Below, in pieces: positions 41,702-51,424 of a DNA stretch of 64,000 nt (the first letter of the stretch is position 1; the number at the start of each line of letters is the position of its first letter). The DNA lies in NCBI GenBank assembly GCA_949825065.1, contig OX463862.1:21185071-21249070 (forward strand). The letters run 5' to 3'. The stretch is from Odontocerum albicorne. Lineage: Eukaryota > Arthropoda > Insecta > Trichoptera > Odontoceridae. The position numbers were made by a program, and so were the translations under genes. The notes beneath the pieces are model-generated. The model was not told the origin of the DNA. It ran no database searches and saw nothing but the letters and a program-made list of their open reading frames with translations.

Positions 41702-42429
41702 AACCATTCTCAAGAATAAGAGGAATTTTCGTGAGGGCACTAACATCCCCCTGCTGGGCCGGTTTATAGATAACACGAATTTAAATACTCAATTACCGGA
41801 GAAAAAAAAATGTCTTAAGTGAAAACTTTGTTTGTTCCTCCATTGTCATTTATCAGTTTATTTTGTTATTATTTATTCATCAAACGTAGGTTTTTTTTTA
41901 ATTTTAAAAACGTTTTAGAATAAGGGCTCTAGATATAAATCAATTCAGCATTATCTCCGTTTGAAACCATGGTTTAATATAATGAAAATTAACAAGATGA
42001 AAGTGTAAGTCATGTGTTGCTTGCAAACGGGCCACAGTGTGGTGGCAAGTGACCTTTACAGAATGTGTATCGTAGAGCATCCCAACTGCGAATGTGGTTT
42101 TGATTGTGAGAATATAGGTCACGTGTCCTTTACGTGACTGATTTGATTTGCTAAATACCATATCTTTGTAGCGTCCAATGAATGTTTTGTCTAACATTAT
42201 CATGCCAAGTATTTTTCTAAGTGCCTGCTTTGCTACATTATTTCATACGCCTCTTTTCAGTTATTTTCTACGTTCACGTTTCACTCCCTTACATTAAAAA
42301 ATGGCACTTAACACCATTTTCAATCAATTTCTCTATAAATATTCCGGTAAATACGTTAGTAATTTAATATCGGCAGCCTGTTCATGCGATTCAAAGATAG
42401 TCAGTGCATGTTGTTAAATGGCATATTTT
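41702..42429. other. No recognised feature
   Basis: Non-coding; frames short and unrecognised. Confidence 0.4.
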
Positions 42430-42598
42430 TTCAGTGTTTGTGAAAGGATATAAATTTTTAGTGTTTGTGAAATGACATGATTTTTTAGTGTTTGTGAAAA
42501 GACATATTTTTTTAGTGTTTGTGAAAAGAAATGATTTTTTCGAGTTCGGAAAGAACATAAATTTTTAGTGTGTGTAAAATGGCATAATTTTTTATTGG
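42430..42598. repeat. ~31-bp tandem repeat, 5-6 copies
   Basis: The unit TTTTTAGTGTTTGTGAAA plus AGACATGA is repeated with growing divergence to the right. Confidence 0.85.
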
Positions 42599-42779
42599 AT
42601 TAACAATTGAAGTAACAAGCAATCATAAGTCAGTAATTTCATACTTTAATTTCATTGATTGAGCTATGGTAAAAAAAGGTGGGAATTTAAAGCGTGCTCT
42701 CGAAGAATTATATGTTAAACAATTTCACATCCTTTTTACGTATGTTTTTTTTTAATAAAGTTTTCTATAACACAAACAT

Positions 42780-43100
42780 TTTCCAAATGCTGTACCTATA
42801 TGCAAATTTATATATTAAGAACTAATCTAATTTATATATTATAACTATGAACTCACTTAATTTTAATTTCATGTATGTAATTTTTATTTTTGATAATCTA
42901 AATATTTCATTTATTACAAATAGTTCACACATACATACTAACTTATAACTAGATAACAATTCTTACATTAAAATTATTTTAATGGTAATTATTTAACACA
43001 CATATGTCCACTTGTTCAGGCTACTTGTATTTAATCACATTCACTCAGACCTTGTCCTCTCTGCTTATATTGTAGGTGGACTAGTCAGGCAACAGATGAT
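42780..43100 (-). repeat. Repeat R3 copy
   Basis: On the minus strand CATCTGTTGCCTGACTAGTC, ACAAGGTCTGAGTGAATG and TTGTTATCTAGTTATAA are in the same order as at 59120-59290. Unknown class. Confidence 0.6.
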
Positions 43101-43594
43101 ACTTCGGAAATCAATGCTTATAACAGAAATGTAGATCAGACTAACTCTCGTAAATCACTAGGGCAGCATCCTTTTTACGATTTCTTAGCAGATTTTTATA
43201 AAATAAAAAGAGACTCAATTTAATTTATCGCCATATTTCACCCTTATCCGAGAAACTGTTGGCACCACAGTGACCTAACTTTTGGAGACAACACTCGAAG
43301 AATATTATTCCAAGTGAAGAGTTCCACCTATTCTGACTACTCTAGCGAAACGCAACAAAGATATCGCTGGAGCTTCGAAGGAATTCAAAGTAGGTTACTA
43401 AAGTTAAATTGAATTATTTTATCAACTTTGCCGATCGGTGAGCCAAGAGAATGATTTGATTTTTTTGTTTTGGTCTACAAAAGTTTAAAAACAGGAAGTC
43501 CTCAGCTTTCGTACATAAATGGTTCCTGAAAAAGGTGTCCAAAAGTTGAATGTGCACATGCATACAAATCTCGCCATTTCTCTATTGTATCGTG

Positions 43595-43775
43595 TTGTAC
43601 TACACTTTTGTTGTATACAGTATAACTTCCTACATGTTCCTACAACCAACCAGAAAGATGTTCAATATGCTCTTAGTAAAAAAAACTGGAAAAACGTTTT
43701 AAAAACATTTGGTTTTTAACGGGGATCTAACCCACAATCTCCGAGTCGGGAGACAAGCGTCTTACCAACAATTGT
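43595..43775 (-). mobile_element. SINE-B copy
   Basis: Minus strand: GTAAGACGCTTGTCTCCCGA, GGTTAGATCCCCGTTAAAA, tail TCTGGTTGGTTGTAGGAACA, then GTATACAACAAAAGTGTAGT. The TTGCCA hairpin is lost from the tail. Confidence 0.7.
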
Positions 43776-43789
43776 GGGGGTAGGCGTCA

Positions 43790-44170
43790 TCAAACAATTG
43801 TTGGGGTAGGCGAAGGACACAGAAGGCCAGATTTCCTTATTTCGGCACACATAATTCACCTGTTCAACATCCATCTTCTTATACAACTCATACGATTTCT
43901 TTGACTTTTTACATTTCCTTTTTTCAAAATATCTTGACTCGATCTAACCATGCTTTTCTTGGTTTTTCTCTCCCACGCCTTCCATTCACATTCGCATCAT
44001 TTATTTGTTTTGTTAATCTTTCCTTATTCATTTGTTGGACGAGCTCAAACCATCTCGTAGTGCTTTTATTCATCTTATTCAACACGCCAGACACACTTTC
44101 ATATTAATCCCTACTCACTTAATTCCGTATTCTATCATACATTTTTCCCCCACTTTTCTTCTCAGTACAC
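43790..44170 (-). pseudogene. LINE-1 RT C-terminus remnant
   Basis: The minus strand carries the tail (ATTTCCTTATTTCGGCACAC as printed), a KVKEIV-like piece, GREKPRKAWLDRVKIF, the MNKERLTKQINDANVNGR-like motif and RWFELVQQMNK-like residues. Several stops. Confidence 0.6.
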
Positions 44171-44511
44171 GCATTTCTAGTACTAACTTCAAAAATTACT
44201 TTTTAGTTGAGATGTACTATTTCTATCAATCTACGAGACATTTCCATACGAAAATTGAATACACGAAAGTCGAAAACTGCCTGTATTTATATTCATACTT
44301 ATCTATTATTTTCCGGTAAATTGAATGATTTGCGAAACAGCCCAGCTTAAGTTGACTTGGGGTTTTCTATGTTACAGAAAACTCAGAACCAAGGCAAAAG
44401 CCAGACACAGGGCTTAAAAACTAATCTTTTCAGCTGTTTGGACACCAGAAACAATATTAACGGTCGCAAGGGTTTGTTGAATTTCTTAAACTTGTTTTTA
44501 ATCATTCACAT

Positions 44512-44600
44512 CCCGTGGTCTAGGTCTAAGACGCTGGACTTCCACCCGGGGTTTTGAGTTCGACATCCGAAAACAAATAAAGGGTCCTAGTTTGATAAAA
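44512..44600 (+). mobile_element. SINE-B head fragment
   Basis: CCGTGGTCTAGGTCTAAGAC, CACCCGGGGTTTTGAGTTCG: the A-box to B-box region, tail missing. Confidence 0.55.
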
Positions 44601-44857
44601 CAGTTCTCCTAGTAACAATACATATACGCGCTAACGTGTACGAGTGTTTGCGCTTCTTCTCGTTTGGTATTATTGCCACCACGTGCGATAATGAACTGCG
44701 AGCTCTGTGCCTACTCCAGTGGTTCTAAAACCCGATGGCTTGATTGAGAAGGTTGAATGCAATATGTATTAATGGCGATTTTATTGTATACGGCAATCTC
44801 TTGTAACCAATTAGATAAGAGTTGTGCATATTCGTGTCAATTGCTGACGTTATTCTT

Positions 44858-45126
44858 TTAAAAAGAAAAAAAAATAAATAGAGTAGATATGATCGTAGTC
44901 ATAAGTATTCTTATCCCAAATATTACGCGGCATGTGTCATTCGTATTCTTATCCCAAATATTACGCGGCATGTGTCATTCGTATTCTTATCCCAAATATT
45001 ACGCGGCATGTGTCATTCGTATTCTTATCCCAAATATTACGCGGCATGTGTCATTCGAGGGGAATAGAACAGACTAGCGACCTTCCACAAGGAAGTCCAG
45101 TATGTAACAGCGCGACAATGCACCTC
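44858..45126 (-). mobile_element. SINE-A 5' part with internal expansion
   Basis: Minus-strand head GAGGTGCATTGTCGCGCTGT, a degenerate B box and the first body half. A body segment is tandemly quadrupled (44907-45058). The 3' tail is absent. Confidence 0.7.
44907..45058. repeat. 38-bp tandem repeat, 4 copies, inside SINE-A
   Basis: The unit ATTCTTATCCCAAATATTAC + GCGGCATGTGTCATTCGT is identical in all four copies (starts 44907, 44945, 44983, 45021). Confidence 0.95.
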
Positions 45127-45479
45127 GTAAATCTTCTTCATGTCTCGTGTCCAGTAACCTCGATGTTGATAATCACCTAATCGAAAATGTATCTGTCTGG
45201 ATATCTGTACATTCGCGAATGTTCAATTAAATAACCAAGACAGGAGCCTTCTACCGATTTTGCGTCGACCCTCAATTTCACCCATCAATATTAATTTTAT
45301 CAAGTGGTAATTTATCTTCTCAATGTATGATCCAGACAAGGGAACCTTTCAGCATTTTTTTGTTATTTGAGATCTTTCGTTCTTCCCCTGCTCTACGCGG
45401 TACATCGAAGTTTGATTTTCTTGTTTTTCTATATACACTCAAATCCTGAATTTTAATTATACATACAAATATACCATCA

Positions 45480-46200
45480 CGTAATTTCCCTGTCGGGGTG
45501 GGCAGAGAGTATAGAGCGCCAGACTTTCATATTTCGACAGATATCCTTAGCCTCTCTTACGTCCATATAACTTCAACGATTTCTCAGACTTTCTACGTTT
45601 CCTTTTTTTAGAATATCATTCACTTGATCCTACCACGCTTTCCTTAGTCTTATTCTCACAGTCCTTCCACTCACACTAGCACTTTATATCGTTTTGTTAA
45701 TCTTCTTTCATAAATTTGTTCCAAACCATCTCGACATACTCTTCTTCGTGTTACTTAACACATCAACCCTGAGTTCACATTTATCCCTCATCACTTCAAT
45801 CAATATTCTGTCATACATTGATACTCCATGTATTCTACTCTATACACACATTTCTAAAGCTTATCTCAGTATTTTTTCACGACCACGTTTCACTCCCATA
45901 TACCAAAGTTGGCATCAAAATATTATTGTGGACAATCATTTTAGCTAATTTTGATACTGCGCGGTTCGAGTGTATGTGTTTAAGTACCCTATTGACTTTG
46001 TTTCCTATCGCTATACGCCGTTCGATATTCCTGTTAACTCTTCCATTATCTGAGTAAATAGTACCCAAATGGCAGAATTGGCCGACTTGTTCAATCTTTC
46101 ATTATTTACCCATATGTCGCAATTACTTTTCCTGTCACACTTTTCTGTCCCCATTACTTTGTATTTCGCAATATTCATTCACAGATCTGTATCGTAAAAA
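45480..46200 (-). pseudogene. LINE-1 RT, longest copy
   Basis: The minus strand reads LGTIYSDNGRVNRNIERRIA, GNKVNRVLKHIHSNRAVSKL, VHNNILMPTLVYGSETWSW (46068-45877), then through stops to the MNEGRLTKRYK-like and KVW-DQ motifs and the LINE-1 tail at 45485-45540. It covers the RT thumb to the C-terminus. The order of these motifs was used to recognise the smaller copies. Confidence 0.8.
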
Positions 46201-46650
46201 TTGTCAATGGTTGAAATCGGCCGTAAATTAATTTGCTAAATTTAATGAATAAATTAATTTGCTAAAAGGAAACAAGTGTAATAAGAGAAATTATTTTTAT
46301 TAATAAATATAAGAGTATATGAATTATCATGTTTATTTCTTCCCCCAAATGAAACATATTTAAACAATGTATATCATATTCTATTTCGCCGTGTCCTCAA
46401 TACTGAGGAACATGACTAATTGTTGAGCATATTCATATAGTTTTCTTGGGGAAAATAGTGCGGTGGTTACCCATTGTCTTTATTATAGGAATTATATACG
46501 ATACATGTTGTACGTGTAAATATAGTTATTATGAGCCCTACTGGCAATACAGAATATGTTGGGGAGTGGTGTTAGGTCCCAGATAAAATGTGCATGTATG
46601 TGTTAAATGGGAGTAGGAGGGTAGTAGAAATATTTTTGAATATATTTGTT
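46201..46650. other. No recognised feature
   Basis: AT-rich, no assignment. Confidence 0.4.
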
Positions 46651-46654
46651 TATT

Positions 46655-46995
46655 TATTATTTATTTAACACTACATTGTAAAAACAATCTAGCACGTTTA
46701 TTGCCAGGGGGCAGTCTCTTCTAACCAACCAGACAAAAGTTAATAAAGGAAGTTAAATGTTCGCTAAAAATATTAAAATTATCATTTTTATGAAATTTAT
46801 GAACATACACATAATAAAAGTAAACGCGAGATATCATCAATAAAAGGAAAAGGAAAGAATGGTGGAGAGGAAATAAAAATCAGGAATGAAACGCGTTATG
46901 TTACTGACTAGAAATTAAGAGTTTTTTTCAGTCGTTTCTTAAAGCATGCCAAGGACGAAGCGAGTCTAATATTGATTTGTAACTGGTTACTTATG
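46655..46995 (-). pseudogene. LINE-3 3' end
   Basis: The minus strand encodes INIRLASSLACFKKRLKKTL and NF-stop, followed by the UTR, CTGGTTGGTTAGAAGAGACT and a TGCCCCCTGGCAATAA hairpin remnant, ending in AAATAA repeats. Confidence 0.8.
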
Positions 46996-47204
46996 TAGAT
47001 AGGAGTTTGAAGTATTAGGAGAAAGGATAGAGAAAGCACAAAAGTAGAAGTGACCGGTATCTGTGTCCTTCTACCAAGTTTAGCGTAAGGCCCTACGTAA
47101 TTTTCGGACTGTATCCGATGTCCATACACGTATAGCTACATGTGTTCGAACAAGAGTTCGAAGTATCAGTGGACCAGGGGCTGAGTGCTTTCTAGGTGAC
47201 CCTA

Positions 47205-47745
47205 CACAGTTAAGACACTGCCAGTCTTCGGATCCACTGGAGTGATCATATTACAAATGTCTCGGTCATGCAATGCTCCAACTGTAAATCTATAGAGGAT
47301 ATGGTTGTAAAAGCGAAATTGTGATGAACCGGACATGTTATACGAACGAGTATATGCGATCATAGGCTCCCAAAACGCGTCTTGTACGGAGAAGTAGTGG
47401 GCAAGCGAAGAGTTCACTTGCCCACTACTTCTCCGTACAAAGGAGAAAACGCTATAAAGACAGTCTGCGAGAGTCGTTGTGCGGAGCGCCTGAGGACTGG
47501 GAGCAGGTGGCTCAGGACCGTGGAGAATGGGCAACCATCTGTTCTCGGACTGATCAGCGTACTACGAACATGTCAGGCGACTCAGCAGGATCCACATGTA
47601 TGTAACATCTGCGAGAAGGAGTGCGCATCCAGGACCGGGCTGCTTTCTCACAGAAGGTCACATGATCGACGTGAAAGAGCAGCTCAAGATTCACGTTGGT
47701 GTGGTGAGGAGATCCTCAAATACGAGGCCCAGCAATGACGACGAC
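47205..47745 (+). pseudogene. LINE-7 C-terminus with C2H2 finger
   Basis: Plus frames give GHAMLQL, MNRTCYTNEYMRS and KTRLVRRSSG, then (after an inverted duplication) KRYKDSLRESLCGAPEDWEQ and VAQDRGEWATICSRTDQRTT. In another frame VCNICEKECASRTGLLSHRR and SH follow, a C2H2 finger that is normal at the end of this LINE type. It ends in a block identical in type to the SINE-A tail. Not a host zinc-finger gene. Confidence 0.75.
47382..47440. repeat. Perfect 24-bp inverted repeat in LINE-7
   Basis: Arms 47382-47405 and 47417-47440 (TTGTACGGAGAAGTAGTGGG + CAAG and its exact complement) surround the 11-nt CGAAGAGTTCA. Confidence 0.95.
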
Positions 47746-48340
47746 ACTAGCCAGTAACGTACTACCGCTTAACATCTATCTACAATTGTGATATGATATA
47801 TTTTCACCAATTTCCCCTAAAAGTAAGGGGCCCAAAAATAATACCTTGCACACAACACTTGGAAAGCCAAGTTACAGCATTGCTTGTCAGGCAACGCGGT
47901 TGGATCGTCATTGGGGTCCGTTTGTTTCAAATGAATGAATCAAAAGTTGTAAAATCTTTCACAAAAGCGTAGTTTTATTTTCTTTACTTCCCTTAATAGC
48001 GTCAGTAACTTTCGTTGAAGATGCGTCTGTCAGATAAATTACTCAGAGAGATTATCTATGGCACGAGGGCGCTGAAGAGAGTATAATATTCTCTATGCCT
48101 GGCACTCTCCCGCCTGAAACAAAGACACCAGGCGGCCCTTATCAATGGATTGTAACGCTCGACTTGAAATATCGCTAGTTTAACAAAAGAGTATTTAGCG
48201 ATAAAATAGGTATTCGATTTAACACCCCAAATTTGAGCGCAAAGTCTTATGAATTAAATAATACATTTTTTTCTTGAATCTAAAAAAAATGTTTGTCTCA
48301 CTTCGTAGTGTCATGTTTATAAATTTTTAATAAAATAAAT
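47746..48340. other. No recognised feature
   Basis: Non-coding; contains no copy of the families described. Confidence 0.4.
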
Positions 48341-48342
48341 AA

Positions 48343-48503
48343 ACTCTTATTTTCTTTATTCACTGCTGTTTTATTTGAGTTCACTACCGGTTTCAATGGC
48401 CTCTGTCTTCTTCGTCAGTTCGTCTACACCTGACGAGGAAAACGGAGATCTTTGAAACCGGTGATGAACTCAAATAAATCAGTAGTGAATACAAAATAAG
48501 TGT
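48343..48503. mobile_element. HHR-2 palindrome
   Basis: Two ~72-bp inverted arms (TTATTTGAGTTCACTACCGG against its partner) lie around a 10-nt centre. Minus-strand core: CUGACGA (48418 to 48412), GAAACCGGUAGUG. Plus-strand core: CUGACGA (48430-48436), GAAACCGGUGAUG (48454-48466). CUGANGA is the accepted hammerhead box. Stem II is weak (AAGA/UCUU at best), and the plus core has G at the cleavage position, so at most the minus core could work. Confidence 0.6.
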
Positions 48504-48577
48504 ATTATTTATTTTATTAAAAAAGTTATGAATACTACATGTTTGTTTGTGTATTTATTTAAAAATCTTTTTTTTTT

Positions 48578-48761
48578 TAACCTGGCGAGTTTATTGCCAT
48601 GTGGAAATCTCTTCCAACCAACCAGAAAGATGTTTTAATAGGCCCTAAGTGAAAACCAGACTGGAATCCTATTTTTAAATAAATCTGGGTTCCAGCGGGG
48701 ATCGAACCCGCAGCCTCCGGATTGGCAGACAAGTGTCTTACCACCAGGCCACGGAGGTCGT
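48578..48761 (-). mobile_element. SINE-B, best full-length copy
   Basis: Minus strand: CGACCTCCGTGGCCTGGTGG (A box TGGCCTGGTGG), AAGACACTTGTCTGCCAATC, then a perfect T-arm GCGGG-TTCGATC-CCCGC, GAACCCAGATTTATTT. The tail is CTTTCTGGTTGGTTGGAAGA, CCACATGGCAATAAACTCGC. The intact internal promoter boxes suggest a younger copy. No acceptor stem partner, so not a tRNA gene. Confidence 0.9.
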
Positions 48762-48996
48762 ATGTATTATTATTATAATTAAATAATGACATTTTAATTA
48801 ATTAATCTTATGTATTATTATAATTAAATAATGACATTTTCAGACATATATGTATATAGTATTTGTTTTGTAAGTTTACTATACTCAACTCATTCTTTCA
48901 GTGGGGACCAAATATATTGTAAGGTCCAAAAGTGTCCAGCCTAAGAATATAAAAATGGTAATAGAATTAAACAAAAAAGATATACTTTTCAATGTA

Positions 48997-49573
48997 AAGG
49001 GTGTTTTTTTGGGTGTTTTTTTGGGTGTGATAGGATTTTGAATTGGCCGCCAAGATCGTGCGATTTAACGCCTCTAGATTCTTTTCTTCGGGGTTATGTT
49101 AAATCACAGGTTTACACCAACAAACCCAAGACGCTTGATGAACTTGAGGCCAACATTTGTCGTGTTATTGGCGCCATACAGCTGGAAATGCTCCACCGAG
49201 TCACCGAAAATTGGCGTGCTCGAATTGGCCAGTGCAAAAGAAGCCGTGGAAGCCATTTGAACGATATCTTGTTTAAATCATAAACGGCATGAAATATTCT
49301 TCCAAATTAAACCTTCAGATCTATTTTTGGTTTATTAGTTGTTGTTTTATTTTATTTTAAAGTTCTATCCTTCTTAATGGGAAACTCATCTTATGATCGG
49401 TTAAGGTGCATAAGCCACTAGCCAGCCACAGTCAATATTTGATATATACCTTATACATAAAACAATAATTGTCATTAAACAACCTATCAATTGAATTCAA
49501 ATACACGGCCATTTAAATAATTTATATGTATTTTATTTCAAAAACAAATCCTATCACACCAAAAAAAACACCC
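48997..49573 (+). pseudogene. TCM-2, deleted Tc1/mariner-type element
   Basis: Inverted ends GGGTGTTTTTTTGGGTGTGA/TAGGATTT are flanked by TA. In the left end GGGTGTTTTTTT is duplicated. The frame 49038-49283 reads NWPPRSCDLTPLDSFLRGYV, then K..VYTNKPKTLDELEANICR to SRGSHLNDILFKS-stop, i.e. only the C-terminal third, fused directly to the left terminal repeat. FLWGYVK has become FLRGYVK. Confidence 0.85.
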
Positions 49574-50322
49574 TATATATCTTTTTTGTAATCACTATGT
49601 AGTCCTGTTTTTTTAATAGATAAATTAATTAGGAAAATGTAAATGTGTTAGTCAACCCTTGTAAAATATTGCTAGACTGTTCGTTTGCTGAAGTGCAATA
49701 GCTTGCACACAATAAACCGACACACGCACAAGCGTCTTCCACCCACAAGATAACTGACAGTCATACCCGATTACGAAGGATTACCTATAGGATGGGCGGC
49801 CAACAGGTCTATAGCGAAACAATTTTTGGTCGATCGCGGCCGTCTTCGTAACTTACAATATGGCGTGCGATGTTAGCAAATCTCATTACGCGCATACACT
49901 TGTCAATCTTTTTTAATATGTAGATATGTGTATACATCAAATAAATGTACGAGTATGTGTTTTATTTAACATGTATAAGTTTTTTTTCCTTAGTATTTTT
50001 TTAGTGACATAAGTTCTGTTCATACTTATTAATAAACTTTTCGAACATTATTTTTCGTATAAAGTGAGATATCATCAATTAAAAGAAAATGAAGGGACGG
50101 TGGAGAGGAAAGGAAAAGAAAAATCAAGTCATCTTTTTTTTTAACATGGGTATTGTGTATTTAATCTCGCGAATTTGATATATTGATTGCGCCAATTTTT
50201 TACGCAAAAAGTCCATCGCGACAAAAAACAAGTTGGCTACCCCTGGCCTATAGTAATACATTTTATGGCACAGTTTCTCAACTTTTGGGTTGAGACCTAA
50301 AATTGTTTTGATTCGTATTATA
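49574..50322. other. Little content; LINE-3 UTR scrap
   Basis: 50045-50130 (AAAGTGAGATATCATCAATT, GGTGGAGAGGAAAGGAAAAG) is an inverted LINE-3 UTR fragment. The rest is unassigned. Confidence 0.45.
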
Positions 50323-50327
50323 AATGA

Positions 50328-50870
50328 TGTATCGGACGTATGCGTCAGCCAAAACATATGATGTATTTGTTTTCCTGTTTGTTATTTGGTACTTTTATGA
50401 TATGATATTTTGATTTCATTTAGTATTTCAATGTATAAATTCTTGGGTATTTTTTTATGATTTGTATGTAAATATTATGTTTGTTGAGGTCTGTGCTGTG
50501 TCACGATCATAACTGAAATGCTTCTTATGCGCGGCCATCGCGAGATAGTATCAAAAGTCAGCCGGCCCATGCACGCGAAAACTTGCGAGAATTGTGATAT
50601 TTTGCAAGTTATCACGGCATGCACGGGGGAAAACAGGCACTTGCGATGAGCGATATGCCTCACATAAGGAGCGCCAAAACCCAAAAAATACATTCTCAGT
50701 TCACTCCAGTCTACTGAATTTTACTTGCGACCATCTACTACCTGTTAAAGAGTAATCTCTTCACCCTGCTACTTTTACCGAACGTTTCACCGTGACCCGA
50801 AATCTCCGAGCATTGAACAGCAGCCATCCACCTATTGTTACAGTCTTTTTCTTTGTACCGGTGCCGTACA
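50328..50870. mobile_element. LTR-1 solo LTR, copy 3
   Basis: 543 bp, TGTATCGGACGTATGCGTCA to TTTGTACCGGTGCCGTACA, with a perfect 5-bp duplication AATGA (50323-50327, 50871-50875). Collinear with the 32.2-kb copy along its length. Confidence 0.9.
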
Positions 50871-50939
50871 AATGAGTTGCGAAGTTTTCCAATATTAACA
50901 ATATTTTAATGCATACATACATACAGAACAAAAGACATC

Positions 50940-51195
50940 CATACATACAAACCATCACACTGTTCCCGAGCAGGGCTAGGCAGAAAATACAGAGCTCCAG
51001 ACTTTCCAATCACAAAACACATATTTCGCCTCTTCCACATTCATACATTTCCCTTACTTGTTACTTTTCCATCTTTCAAAATATCATTCACTTGATCCAA
51101 CCATACTTTCCTTAGTATTTCTCTTGCATGCTTTTCACTCACATTTGCACTGAATATATGTTTTTGTGATATCTCTTCATTTATTCGTTTCAATT
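50940..51195 (-). pseudogene. LINE-1 3' end remnant
   Basis: Tail (CTAGGCAGAAAATACAGAGC, CAGACTTTCC, CACATATTTCGCCTCTTCC) followed by ACTTGATCCAACCATACTTT (KVWLDQV on the minus strand) and the NEEISQKHIFSANVSEK-like motif. Confidence 0.65.
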
Positions 51196-51220
51196 CGTAG
51201 AAATTTATTTAATTATTATC

Positions 51221-51424
51221 GTAATTTGTTTTATCAAACACTGTTTATACCACTTTTTGTAACGGTATAACCCTACCAGTTTCAAGGCTTTCATCTCATC
51301 ATCAGAGGAGCACAAACAAGTCATGTATCTGCTCCCCTGATTATGAGGTGAAAGCCTTGAAACCGGTAGGATTATAACGTTATAAAAAGTGGAATAAATA
51401 AAGTGTTTGATAAAACAAATTACA
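51221..51424. mobile_element. HHR-1 palindrome, second short copy
   Basis: Arms of about 95 bp (GTAATTTGTTTTATCAAACA / complement) with the centre near 51323. Collinear with 39510-39698, including the following ACCTCCACAATGTTAATACC block. The right-arm core is damaged (CUGAUUA). Confidence 0.85.
51271..51309 (-). ncRNA. HHR-1 hammerhead-like core
   Basis: Minus strand: CUCCU, CUGAUGA (51305 to 51299), UGAGAUGAAAGCCUU, GAAAC, UGGUA, GGG. Core boxes intact; stem II has an A/C mismatch compared with the 39.6-kb copy. Confidence 0.45.

Noticed and set aside
47382..47738. 118-codon frame with a C2H2 zinc finger as a host gene
   Set aside because: The surrounding frames are LINE RT C-terminal motifs (KRYKDSL..., DRGEW) and such fingers commonly end this LINE type; the frame starts in an inverted duplication.
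48655..48761. tRNA gene on the minus strand
   Set aside because: The T-arm and A/B boxes are good, but there is no matching acceptor stem and the sequence continues into a SINE body and a LINE-like tail present in many copies.
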